A stretch of DNA of 38,765 bases, taken from Owenweeksia sp964619125. Its GTDB lineage: Bacteria; Bacteroidota; Bacteroidia; Flavobacteriales; Schleiferiaceae. Positions within the stretch are counted from its first letter, which is position 1. Every line of letters begins with the position of its first letter. The notes below the pieces were generated by a model. It was not told the DNA's origin. It was given only the letters and a program-made list of their open reading frames with translations, and did not search any database. A program made the position numbers and the translations under genes. Location: NCBI GenBank assembly GCA_964619125.1, contig CAZUCA010000031.1, forward strand, positions 1 through 38,765, given 5' to 3'. Below, piece after piece: positions 7,198 through 15,058 of this stretch.

Positions 7198-9441
7198 ATG
7201 AGTAACCTGACGTTGGAACCCACCACGGTTGAAACCGCCAAAGACCTTGGATTACTGCCTGAAGAATACGACAAAATCAAAGAAATACTGGGCCGTGAAC
7301 CCAATTTCAATGAGCTGAGTATTTACTCCGTTATGTGGAGTGAACACTGCTCGTATAAAAACTCAATAGTGTGGCTGAAAACCCTCCCTAAGGAAGGCCC
7401 GCATATGTTGGTTAAAGCAGGTGAGGAAAACGCTGGCCTGGTGGATATTGGTGACGGCCTGGCTTGTGCCTTTAAAATCGAAAGTCACAACCACCCCTCG
7501 GCTCTGGAGCCATACCAGGGTGCCGCAACCGGCGTAGGAGGTATCAATAGGGATATTTTCACCATGGGTGCCCGCCCGGTGGCCCAACTCAACTCCTTAC
7601 GCTTTGGGAAGCTCACTTCCGAGCGCACCAAATGGCTGCTTAAGGGAGTGGTAAAAGGTATTGGCGATTACGGCAACTCCTTTGGAGTACCCACCGTTGG
7701 TGGCGAAACCTATTTTGAGAGCTGCTATGAGCAGAACCCGTTGGTAAATGCTTTTTCGGCCGGTATCCTCGATACCAGAAAATCAAAAATGCTGAGTGCC
7801 AAAGCTGCCGGCCCCGGCAATCCCGTTTTTATTATCGGCTCACGTACCGGCAAGGATGGCATTGCAGGGGCAGCCTTCGCCTCTAAAGACCTTACCGAAG
7901 CTTCCGCGGAAGATATTCCCTCAGTACAGGTGGGCGACCCCTTTCAGGAAAAGCTCCTGCTGGAGGCTACTATGGAACTGGCCAATACCGGTGCCGTTGT
8001 AGGTATGCAAGACATGGGGGCGGCCGGTATCACCTGCTCTACCTCAGAAATGAGCGCCGGCGGTGGCGTTGGTATGAAAATCAACCTGGACCTGGTACCT
8101 CTGCGTCAGGATGATATGCAGCCCTGGGAGATTCTGCTTTCTGAAAGCCAGGAGCGCATGCTCGCCGTTATTGAAAAAGGAAGGGAGGATGAAGTAAAAG
8201 CCATCTTTGACAAATGGGATTTACCCTGTGAGCAAATTGGCGAGGTGATAGCTGAAGATAAACTTCAATATTTCTGGCACGGCGAACTGGTGGCCGAAAC
8301 CCCTGCCGAACCTTTGGTTTTAGGTGGTGGCGCCCCGGTTTATTACCGCGAACATCGCGAACCTGCCTACTATCAGGAATACAAGCAATTTGATATAAAC
8401 TCGGTTACCGTACCTGCCGATTTGCAGGAAGTAGCCAAAAAGATGGTGGCACTGCCCAATATTGCCAGTAAGCGCTTTATTTATAACCAATACGACAGTA
8501 TGGTGGGCACGGTAAATATGAGCACCAATGGCCCTACCGATGCTCCCATTGTAAACCTTAAAGACACTAAGCGTGCCCTGGCCATGTCGGTAGATTGTAA
8601 TGCACGCTACGTTAATGCCGACCCTGAGCAAGGTACCATGATTGCCGTGGCTGAAGCCGCCCGCAATATTACCGTAAGTGGTGGTGTACCCAGTGCGGTG
8701 ACCAACTGCCTGAACTTTGGCAACCCTTATAACCCCGAGGTTTACTGGCAATTTGTAAATGCCATTAAAGGAATGGGTAAGGCCTGTGAACGCTTTCAAA
8801 CTCCGGTTACCGGAGGTAATGTGAGCTTCTACAATCAAACGGTGTTGGCTGACCGCACCGAACCGGTGTTCCCTACCCCTACTATCGGCATGATCGGCAT
8901 TGTGGAAGACAAGAGTCATATCACCAGCATTCCCTTTAAGAGTAAGGGTGACCTGATTTTCATGCTGGGTGAGAATCGCAATGATATTTCCTCCTCGCAG
9001 TACCTGGTGAATATCCACGGCATTGAAGCTTCTCCCACGCCCTTTTTCAGCCTGGAAGAAGAGCATGCACTACAGGAGCAAATCCGCATGATTATCCGTA
9101 AAGGACTTATTAATTCGGCCCACGATGTGTCGGAAGGAGGACTCTTTGTGGCTCTGCTGGAACAGGCCATGAGCTCAGATCTCGGTTTCGATATTACCTC
9201 TGATTCGGCCATCCGCCGCGATGCCTACCTCTTTGGTGAAAGCCAGAGCCGGGTGGTGGTAACCGTTTCACCTGATAAAGAAGAGGCCTTTATTGATATG
9301 ATGATGCTCAATGGGGTGGAATTTGACCTGCTCGGTCATGTTACCAAAGGTTCACTCCGCATCGATGATGAAAACTGGGGCCACGTTGATGATTATCGCA
9401 AAATTTACGACACTGCTATAGAAGAGGTTCTGCAGCAATAA
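7198..9441 (+). CDS. purL: Phosphoribosylformylglycinamidine synthase subunit PurL
   Basis: The 747-residue synthetase subunit of FGAM synthase, step four of purine synthesis: FGAR plus ammonia and ATP gives FGAM. This is the small PurL form that works with separate PurQ (glutaminase) and PurS, neither of which is in the window. Diagnostic stretches are SVMWSEHCSYKNS near residue 38, SHNHPSALEPYQGAATGVGG, QDMGAAGITCSTSEM in the first half, and the second-half AHDVSEGGL. I chose ATG 7198 (MSNLTLEPTT); the frame is open to 7150 but that part overlaps the promoter box. A strong terminator follows. Confidence 0.97.
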   Translation: MSNLTLEPTTVETAKDLGLLPEEYDKIKEILGREPNFNELSIYSVMWSEHCSYKNSIVWLKTLPKEGPHMLVKAGEENAGLVDIGDGLACAFKIESHNHPSALEPYQGAATGVGGINRDIFTMGARPVAQLNSLRFGKLTSERTKWLLKGVVKGIGDYGNSFGVPTVGGETYFESCYEQNPLVNAFSAGILDTRKSKMLSAKAAGPGNPVFIIGSRTGKDGIAGAAFASKDLTEASAEDIPSVQVGDPFQEKLLLEATMELANTGAVVGMQDMGAAGITCSTSEMSAGGGVGMKINLDLVPLRQDDMQPWEILLSESQERMLAVIEKGREDEVKAIFDKWDLPCEQIGEVIAEDKLQYFWHGELVAETPAEPLVLGGGAPVYYREHREPAYYQEYKQFDINSVTVPADLQEVAKKMVALPNIASKRFIYNQYDSMVGTVNMSTNGPTDAPIVNLKDTKRALAMSVDCNARYVNADPEQGTMIAVAEAARNITVSGGVPSAVTNCLNFGNPYNPEVYWQFVNAIKGMGKACERFQTPVTGGNVSFYNQTVLADRTEPVFPTPTIGMIGIVEDKSHITSIPFKSKGDLIFMLGENRNDISSSQYLVNIHGIEASPTPFFSLEEEHALQEQIRMIIRKGLINSAHDVSEGGLFVALLEQAMSSDLGFDITSDSAIRRDAYLFGESQSRVVVTVSPDKEEAFIDMMMLNGVEFDLLGHVTKGSLRIDDENWGHVDDYRKIYDTAIEEVLQQ

Positions 9442-9449
9442 TTTAAGCC

Positions 9450-9511
9450 TTCCCCACTTTCTTTCGGGCCAGGCATCAAACCCTTGCCGGAGGAGAGTGG
9501 GGAGTTTTTTT
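9450..9511 (+). terminator. Rho-independent terminator of purL
   Basis: TCCCCACTTTC (9451-9461) pairs with GAGAGTGGGGA (9493-9503) with one G-T wobble, followed by seven T at 9505-9511. The loop may hold a smaller hairpin. Confidence 0.75.
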
Positions 9512-9786
9512 CGGGACAGTTGTTGTAAGTAAATTCATTCAAACTTTTAAGCAATATTGGCGTTGAACAACTGAGCTTCAAGCAAATAATGCTACCCTAA
9601 ATAATAATATAGGTCGGCACATTTGCTTCTGTCAGAAAAACTCCGGCATTTAAGCTTTTTGCGTTGAACGCCATCAACATCAGCTGGTATTTTCTGGCCT
9701 CGCTCTGTAAACCAACCGCTTAGGCAAACACCTTCCTGTACAGGCGATTTAGTAACATTTTCTTAATAGCCTTATATTTGCCGGCC
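9512..9786. other. Intergenic region between purL and plsY
   Basis: Apart from the promoter box next to plsY, I see no gene, repeat or RNA here. Confidence 0.5.
9773..9780 (+). promoter_or_regulatory. Putative -7 promoter box for plsY-clpS
   Basis: TATATTTG lies only 6 nt before the ATG at 9787, so a transcript starting at the usual distance would be leaderless or nearly so. A near-identical sequence precedes the tRNA at 10706. Confidence 0.45.
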
Positions 9787-10401
9787 ATGAAATTATTGTT
9801 AGTAATTATAGCATATTTAATAGGATCCATTCCCACCGCCGTATGGATTGGGAAGAGTCTTTTTAATACTGACGTACGTGAGTACGGTAGCGGCAATGCC
9901 GGGGCCACTAATACCATGCGGGTGCTGGGCACCAAGCCAGGTTTAGCGGTGTTGCTGATCGATGCGCTGAAAGGATTTGCCGCCGTAAAACTGGTGTTCC
10001 TTTTACCACCCTTTGCCGGCGATATCAGGATGATGGTGGTGTTAGGATTATGTGCTGTTATCGGGCACATTTTCCCGGTATTTGCCCAGTTTAAAGGAGG
10101 CAAGGGTATAGCCACCCTCCTGGGAATGATCATCGCGATCCACAGTGGTGCGGCCCTGATGGCTATTGTCACTTTTTTGGTGTTCTTTTTGAGCTTTCGC
10201 ATTGTATCCTTAAGCTCCATTCTGGCCAGCCTCTCATTTCCCTGCTGGCTTATTTTTCGCTATCATGAGGCCTCCAACATCCTGGTAATCTTTAGCTTTG
10301 CATTAGTGATGTTGGTATTGATTACCCATCAGAAGAATCTGGAAAGACTGTTAAATGGAGAGGAACGGAAAATTAAAATCCGTAGAAATGAACGCAATTA
10401 G
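9787..10401 (+). CDS. plsY: Glycerol-3-phosphate acyltransferase PlsY
   Basis: A 204-residue inner-membrane enzyme that transfers an acyl group from acyl-phosphate to glycerol-3-phosphate, making lysophosphatidic acid for phospholipid synthesis. The three PlsY signatures are present: AYLIGSIPTAVWIGK at the N-terminus, YGSGNAGATNTMRVLG (about residues 36-51) and FPVFAQFKGGKGIAT (about 96-110). Five transmembrane helices fit the family. ATG 9787 is chosen over an upstream in-frame TTG because MKLLLVIIAYL matches family N-termini. Its end overlaps clpS by 14 nt. Confidence 0.95.
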   Translation: MKLLLVIIAYLIGSIPTAVWIGKSLFNTDVREYGSGNAGATNTMRVLGTKPGLAVLLIDALKGFAAVKLVFLLPPFAGDIRMMVVLGLCAVIGHIFPVFAQFKGGKGIATLLGMIIAIHSGAALMAIVTFLVFFLSFRIVSLSSILASLSFPCWLIFRYHEASNILVIFSFALVMLVLITHQKNLERLLNGEERKIKIRRNERN

Positions 10402-10675
10402 ATTGGAAAAAACGGAAACGCTTCAGCAACCCAAAACGGGTATTCAAACGGAGCGGCTACATGAGATCGTTTTGTACAATGACGACGTCAACACCTTTGA
10501 CTGGGTAATAGAAAGCCTGATTGACGTGTGTGACCATACCGCCGAACAGGCTGAGCAATGCAGTATCATTGTACACTACAAAGGAAAGTGCTCTGTAAAG
10601 TCGGGTAGCTATAAGGAATTGGAGCCCCGCTGCAGCAGTTTGCAGGAAAGAGGACTCAGTGCCGAAATTTCTTAG
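10388..10675 (+). CDS. clpS: ATP-dependent Clp protease adaptor ClpS
   Basis: A 95-residue adaptor that delivers N-degron substrates to ClpAP or ClpCP. The core EIVLYNDDVNTFDWVIESL contains the conserved NDD-T-F substrate-pocket motif, followed by EQAEQCSIIVHYKGKC, the Clp-binding part typical of Bacteroidota. ATG 10388 overlaps plsY by 14 nt; an earlier ATG at 10355 in the same frame would add 11 residues and a longer overlap. Overlap suggests translation coupled to plsY. Confidence 0.92.
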   Translation: MNAIRLEKTETLQQPKTGIQTERLHEIVLYNDDVNTFDWVIESLIDVCDHTAEQAEQCSIIVHYKGKCSVKSGSYKELEPRCSSLQERGLSAEIS

Positions 10676-10705
10676 AAAAAGATTAGGTGTTTCAAATATT
10701 GCCTT

Positions 10706-10713
10706 TATATTTG
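10706..10713 (+). promoter_or_regulatory. Putative -7 promoter box for tRNA-Arg
   Basis: TATATTTG, embedded in CCTTTATATTTGC, matches TAnnTTTG and closely resembles the box before plsY. It lies about 100 nt before the tRNA, implying a long leader. Confidence 0.45.
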
Positions 10714-10779
10714 CAGCCCCAAAAACGAAGTACCGGCACTCGATAGAGCGCGGGATCACCTCGAAATAGGGTTGAGAGT

Positions 10780-10803
10780 CCGGTTTCTCATTAATCAAAC
10801 CGG
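10780..10803 (+). other. Hairpin in the leader of tRNA-Arg
   Basis: CCGGTTT (10780-10786) and AAACCGG (10797-10803) form a perfect 7-bp stem with a 10-nt loop, ending 9 nt before the tRNA. It may guide 5' processing or be part of a small leader RNA. There is no T run after it, so it is not a typical terminator. Confidence 0.45.
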
Positions 10804-10812
10804 GGGACAAAT

Positions 10813-10886
<74 letters not shown>

Positions 10887-10901
10887 CGATAGTAGTAGCA
10901 G

Positions 10902-10932
10902 AGGGTTCCGAGCAATCGGGACCCTTTTTTTG
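10902..10932 (+). terminator. Rho-independent terminator of tRNA-Arg
   Basis: AGGGTTCCGA (10902-10911) pairs fully with TCGGGACCCT (10916-10925), one wobble, closed by a GCAA tetraloop, and followed by a run of T. Confidence 0.85.
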
Positions 10933-11470
10933 TGTCTTGCATTTTCCCCCTAATGCCTACCGTAAAAATCCTGAGCACTTTAATTCTAGACAATCCTGCT
11001 GATCATCTGAGCCTATCTATATTAAGCCCTATTTGATTCGAATCCTCCCTTTCATAATACCCAGCTCAAATTTCTGGGCCGCTTTGTGATTGCCCTGGTT
11101 GTTCTTGCTCTACTCGGACAGCGCTACCGCCGCCATACTCAACCTATTTCTCCGCAGTACGCCACCAAACCCCACAGTTCTATCACCGTTTTTTTCAATA
11201 GGTGATTCTGTCCGGAAATTCGCGCGCCCTTGAAAAATTGCCGTAGGCCTCCCCTGAGTCAAAATTGAAATTAATTGACAAATTTTCATTTAGTAGTGAA
11301 CTTAGTTTACTTGAACAGAATTATGTAATGTTGTAACATCAATTTATTGATAGCTATCAACACGACCACACAAGCACCGGCCACATATTATTGAGGCCGG
11401 ATTGCTTTCCTTTCTTCCCTTTCAGGACCCTATGCCCCTTTTGGCTCCCCACGAAGGACCAAGGCGGTGT
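10932..11470. other. Gene-free region with several palindromes
   Basis: No coding frame of note on either strand. The part from about 11260 to 11400 is AT-rich and contains the perfect palindrome TTGATAGCTATCAA (11347-11360), ATGTT-GT-AACAT (11328-11339) and CCGGCC/GGCCGG (11377-11382 with 11395-11400). It lies at the 3' ends of both flanking genes, so ordinary promoter use is not obvious. Confidence 0.4.
11377..11400. repeat. Inverted repeat CCGGCC...GGCCGG
   Basis: A perfect 6-bp stem with a 12-nt AT-rich loop, about 70 bp beyond the stop of the minus-strand hypothetical gene. It could stop transcription from that gene, though no clear T run follows in that direction. Confidence 0.35.
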
Positions 11471-11872
11471 TTACAGTTGAGATGACCGCAATTTAGAATC
11501 AAAGCGCAGGGGTGAGTCATAAAAGACTACCTGGGCGGGGTGCTGAGGACGCCCCTCGTAGCGGTAATAAAGGTGGGCCAGATCTTCGAGCTCGCAGCGC
11601 CACTCCCATTGCTGCTGCTTATAGTAATTGATCCACAACCGGCGTTCGCGGCGGTAATGGGCCTGCATGCCATCGCGGTAGATGCGAATATTGATAAAGG
11701 TATTGACAATAGCCCGCAAGAGCCGGAGGCATTCTTCATATCCTTCCTCCGAATAAATCTTGAGCACTCCCTCTACTTCCACACAGCAATATTCCGTCGT
11801 ATCGCTACGAAGAAGTTCCCAGTCGCGGATGCTAACTTCTGAGTTGGGCTTAGTGGCGTGGCTCTTAATCAT
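11471..11872 (-). CDS. Hypothetical protein
   Basis: A 133-residue frame with ATG at 11872, divergent from comEC. I do not recognise a family. The product is soluble, without signal peptide or membrane segment, and rich in aromatic and charged residues, with WELLRSDTTEYCCVEVEGVL near the N-terminus and a helical YRRERRLWINYYKQQQWEW segment in the middle. Balanced composition and its position in an otherwise empty region favour a real gene, but a frame on the opposite strand (11540-11842) is almost as long. Confidence 0.45.
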   Translation of the reverse strand: MIKSHATKPNSEVSIRDWELLRSDTTEYCCVEVEGVLKIYSEEGYEECLRLLRAIVNTFINIRIYRDGMQAHYRRERRLWINYYKQQQWEWRCELEDLAHLYYRYEGRPQHPAQVVFYDSPLRFDSKLRSSQL

Positions 11873-12044
11873 TAGCGTAAAATTACAAAGCGCCGCCAGT
11901 ATCCACCACCGGAACAGGCTGATAATTTCTCAACAGGGAAACCTTTTAAGCCGGTTTCCATAAAAGCATTGCAGCCAAATCACTGCATTTTTCTTAACGA
12001 GCAATGCCAATAGATAAAACCATGGAAATCGCTAACTTATAGTG

Positions 12045-14132
12045 ATGATTTTGCAGCGCTATCCCATCTTCCGGATTTTCCTTTTTTTCTGCTCCGGAAT
12101 TATACTGGCCAGATACTTTCCAATACCTCACAAACTGGCCTATGCGAGCAGCATGGGGCTATTGCTTCTCAGTGTTATTTCCTCCTTTACCCCTGCCTTA
12201 TTTCACAGCCGCAGGCGAAGGATATTTTTCGGCATTTTGCTGTCGCTGTTCTTTTTAAACCTTGGTGTACTGCTTAGTCAGTGGCACTCCCAGCTGCATT
12301 TCCAGCTTCACCTTAGCCCTGAGTCACTCCGGCCGCATGCCTACCGCCTCATTTTGCTCGAAAAGCCCCGCGAAAAAACCAACAGTTTCAGTGCGCTTGC
12401 CAGCATAGAGCAATACGATTCCAGCCTTAACAACTACCGCACGGCCAAAGCCATGGTTTACTTTCAAAAAAGCAGTGCCATTTCGCAAATAAATTACGGC
12501 AGTGTATTAATTACCGGCATCCGGCCCCACTCACTCAAAGCTCCCCAAAACCCCTATGAATTTGATTACAAAAACCACCTTGCTTTAAAGTCAGTTTACT
12601 ATCGTCTTTTCCTCGATTCAGGCAGTTACTATCTCAGCGATTTAAGAGACTCGAATCCTTTACTGGCTACCGCCAAAGATTGGCGCGAAAAACTGATGAC
12701 TAATATTGACAATTGGCAGCTTCCTGCAAATGAAGCAGCCATTAGCAAGGCCTTATTACTGGGTTACCGCTATGAAATCGACGATGATCAACTGGAGGCC
12801 TATGCTGCCGCCGGTGCCATGCATGTGCTGGCAGTAAGTGGTTTGCATGTAGGCATCCTTTACCTGCTGGCCTATAATGCTCTGTTCTTTTTAAGTAAAG
12901 TACCGTATGGCAATACTCTGCGCAGCATACTATTGATTGTCTTGCTTTGGGTCTTCGCCCTGTTAACAGGCCTGTCGGCCTCAGTGGTAAGGGCTGCCAC
13001 CATGTTTAGCTTTGTGGCCTTTGGCAGTAGCTTCAGGCGCTATACCTCGGTATACAATACCATTCTGGCTTCGGCCATGTTATTGCTGGTAATAAAGCCG
13101 GCTTACCTTTTTGAGTTGGGCTTCCAGCTTAGCTATGCGGCCGTGCTCGGCATTGTGTGGCTCCAGCCCCGCTTCCAGGCCCTTTGGTCACCTTCAAATT
13201 GGCTCCTGCGGCAATTATGGGCAATCTCTACTGTGTCGCTGGCCGCACAACTGGCCACTTTCCCACTTAGCCTGTACTATTTCCACCAGTTCCCTTCCTT
13301 ATTTCTGCTGGCCAATTTACTGGTGATACCCATTGTAACAGTAGTGATGTATCTCGGCCTCATCAATCTCCTACTCAGTGCATTTGGTCTCTCCATAACC
13401 CTCATTTTGCAGATTTACCAGGGGCTGCTGCAAATAATGAACAAGGGAATTGGCTGGTTTGAAAATCAGGATAACTTTCTTATTGAACAGATCCACCTGA
13501 ATCAAGTGGAGATGGCCCTCTGCTATATTTTCATATTGTGCTTCTTCGCCTGGGCCCTATACGGTGGATACCGAAAAATCTGCTTTGCAACCGTCAGCCT
13601 TTTGCTTCTCAGCATCAGCCAATATTTAGAGGCCCGGAAGCTGGCTAATGAGCCAGAATTGGTGGTGTATCAGATTAACCGTCATACCGCCATTGGTATC
13701 TATCTGCCGGGAGAAAGCTACTTTATTTGTGATAGCCTGTTGGCGGCAGACAGCAAAAAACTGAGTTTCCATGTTGAGCAACATTGGTGGGCACGCGAAG
13801 CCGGCTATCCGCAGCTTTTATTTGTGGAGGACAGCTGGCAAAGCAGACAGTTATATTACCGTCAAAATCAACTGGGAGTGGGCGGTAGCAGTTACAGCCT
13901 GATCGACAAAACACCACTGCTGTCTCCACCAGGGCAACACTGGATTATTACCGGCAAGGCGCTTCCGCCCGATTACTGTAACAATTTGCCGCAGCAGGTA
14001 ATTGTGGGGGGAGCGGTTTCCCGCCTTTATCAAAATAAATGGCGACAATGGGCCAAAGATAATACCGTAGCTTATTACAACACCCACGAAATGGGTGCCT
14101 GGACCCGGCGGGGCCGCCTTCATCCTTATTAA
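12045..14132 (+). CDS. comEC: ComEC/Rec2-type DNA uptake channel protein
   Basis: A 695-residue polytopic membrane protein expected to form the channel that carries single-stranded DNA across the inner membrane in natural transformation. An N-terminal helical and soluble region (DUF4131, about 1-200) precedes the Competence domain with its hallmark HVLAVSGLHVGILY at about residues 256-270, then many membrane helices to about 510. The C-terminal 150 residues sit where a metallo-beta-lactamase-like domain occurs in Bacillus ComEC, but no HxHxDH metal motif is seen. GTG 12042 directly precedes ATG 12045; I use the ATG. It converges on the cupin gene with 3 nt between stops. Confidence 0.9.
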   Translation: MILQRYPIFRIFLFFCSGIILARYFPIPHKLAYASSMGLLLLSVISSFTPALFHSRRRRIFFGILLSLFFLNLGVLLSQWHSQLHFQLHLSPESLRPHAYRLILLEKPREKTNSFSALASIEQYDSSLNNYRTAKAMVYFQKSSAISQINYGSVLITGIRPHSLKAPQNPYEFDYKNHLALKSVYYRLFLDSGSYYLSDLRDSNPLLATAKDWREKLMTNIDNWQLPANEAAISKALLLGYRYEIDDDQLEAYAAAGAMHVLAVSGLHVGILYLLAYNALFFLSKVPYGNTLRSILLIVLLWVFALLTGLSASVVRAATMFSFVAFGSSFRRYTSVYNTILASAMLLLVIKPAYLFELGFQLSYAAVLGIVWLQPRFQALWSPSNWLLRQLWAISTVSLAAQLATFPLSLYYFHQFPSLFLLANLLVIPIVTVVMYLGLINLLLSAFGLSITLILQIYQGLLQIMNKGIGWFENQDNFLIEQIHLNQVEMALCYIFILCFFAWALYGGYRKICFATVSLLLLSISQYLEARKLANEPELVVYQINRHTAIGIYLPGESYFICDSLLAADSKKLSFHVEQHWWAREAGYPQLLFVEDSWQSRQLYYRQNQLGVGGSSYSLIDKTPLLSPPGQHWIITGKALPPDYCNNLPQQVIVGGAVSRLYQNKWRQWAKDNTVAYYNTHEMGAWTRRGRLHPY

Positions 14133-14135
14133 AAG

Positions 14136-14981
14136 TTACAACACCGCCTCAGCCCGTTCCCTGGCTTTAGTACGCTTCCAGTCACTCCACTTTTGACCCA
14201 TCAAACGGTTCATACCTTTATCCACCACAAAATGGGTGGCAATATTGCTCAGAGCATCAAGTTTCATCTTCCAATCAGTGTAAGAGCGCAGCGCCAGGCC
14301 AAAGCCGCCTTCGATATACTCCATATGGTGCCAGTAGCGGCTGGGCATAAAAAGGGTTTCGCCATGTTCAAGAATGGTGGTGTAGCCAGAGGCTTTTTTA
14401 AAGGCAGGGTACTTCTCAAAGTCGGGATGTTCCACATCCATCTGACTCTTTACCGTAAAGGGCTCATGATAGAGATACTTACTCTGGTCGGGGGCAAAGA
14501 GATAGACTTTTTTACGGGTCTGAAACTGCGATAAGAACACATGGCTGCAGTCAATATCGTAATGCAGGTTTACGGTGCTGCCCTGCCCACCGAAAAACAT
14601 GAAATAATAGCGCTGATTCCAGCCCTTCATAATATCGGGCATGCTAAAATCATTGGCCAGCTCCGGGGCATGGTCAAAGATGTTATAGAGGAACATGCGA
14701 AGCTCGGTAGGCTCATTTTCAATAAGCGTAAGGTAATCCCCAAACTTCATCTTCCGCTTGGAAGTCATGTAATACTTACCGGCCTGGTGAAAATCATTGC
14801 CATAAAGGGGCACCTCGAGATGACCATAGTTATTTCGCAACCATTCAAAAGTCCACTTCCCGGTAGCGGGCCAGTCCTTGATCAGGTCCTTAAACACTAC
14901 CGGCCTGAGAGGCTTAAGATATTCCTCCCTGAACTCCTCGGCACTCAAATTCTCACGCTTCTCTATTTCTTTTAGCTGCAT
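14136..14981 (-). CDS. Cupin-like (JmjC-related) Fe(II)/2-oxoglutarate oxygenase
   Basis: A 281-residue cupin_8 protein, related to FIH and JmjC hydroxylases. The likely iron ligands are H140 and D142 (NLHYDID) and H218 (PSRYWHHM); R156-K158 before VYLFAP holds the usual basic residue for 2-oxoglutarate. An N-terminal segment (LRPVVFKDLIKDWPATGKWTFEWL) is typical of the family. The substrate, perhaps a protein or small molecule, is unknown. It is the last gene of the minus-strand run, 77 nt after the 1472-residue gene, and a TAnnTTTG box lies directly upstream. Confidence 0.85.
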   Translation of the reverse strand: MQLKEIEKRENLSAEEFREEYLKPLRPVVFKDLIKDWPATGKWTFEWLRNNYGHLEVPLYGNDFHQAGKYYMTSKRKMKFGDYLTLIENEPTELRMFLYNIFDHAPELANDFSMPDIMKGWNQRYYFMFFGGQGSTVNLHYDIDCSHVFLSQFQTRKKVYLFAPDQSKYLYHEPFTVKSQMDVEHPDFEKYPAFKKASGYTTILEHGETLFMPSRYWHHMEYIEGGFGLALRSYTDWKMKLDALSNIATHFVVDKGMNRLMGQKWSDWKRTKARERAEAVL

Positions 14982-14985
14982 GGCA

Positions 14986-14993
14986 CAAAATTA
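14986..14993 (-). promoter_or_regulatory. Putative -7 box for the cupin-like gene
   Basis: On the minus strand this reads TAATTTTG, a TAnnTTTG match, 4 nt before the ATG. If used, the transcript would be leaderless. It would let the last gene be expressed apart from the operon. Confidence 0.35.
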
Positions 14994-15058
14994 CTACCGT
15001 TTATTGAAAGAAAAAACCTACAAAAAAAATTCCTGACTAATAGCCCAGGCATTATTTA

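Noticed and set aside
8320..9066. 248-codon open frame on the minus strand inside purL
   Set aside because: It is a shadow of purL codons; it has no family features and purL is certain.
14541..14975. 144-codon plus-strand frame opposite the cupin-like gene
   Set aside because: The cupin motifs on the minus strand are clear; this is the antisense shadow.
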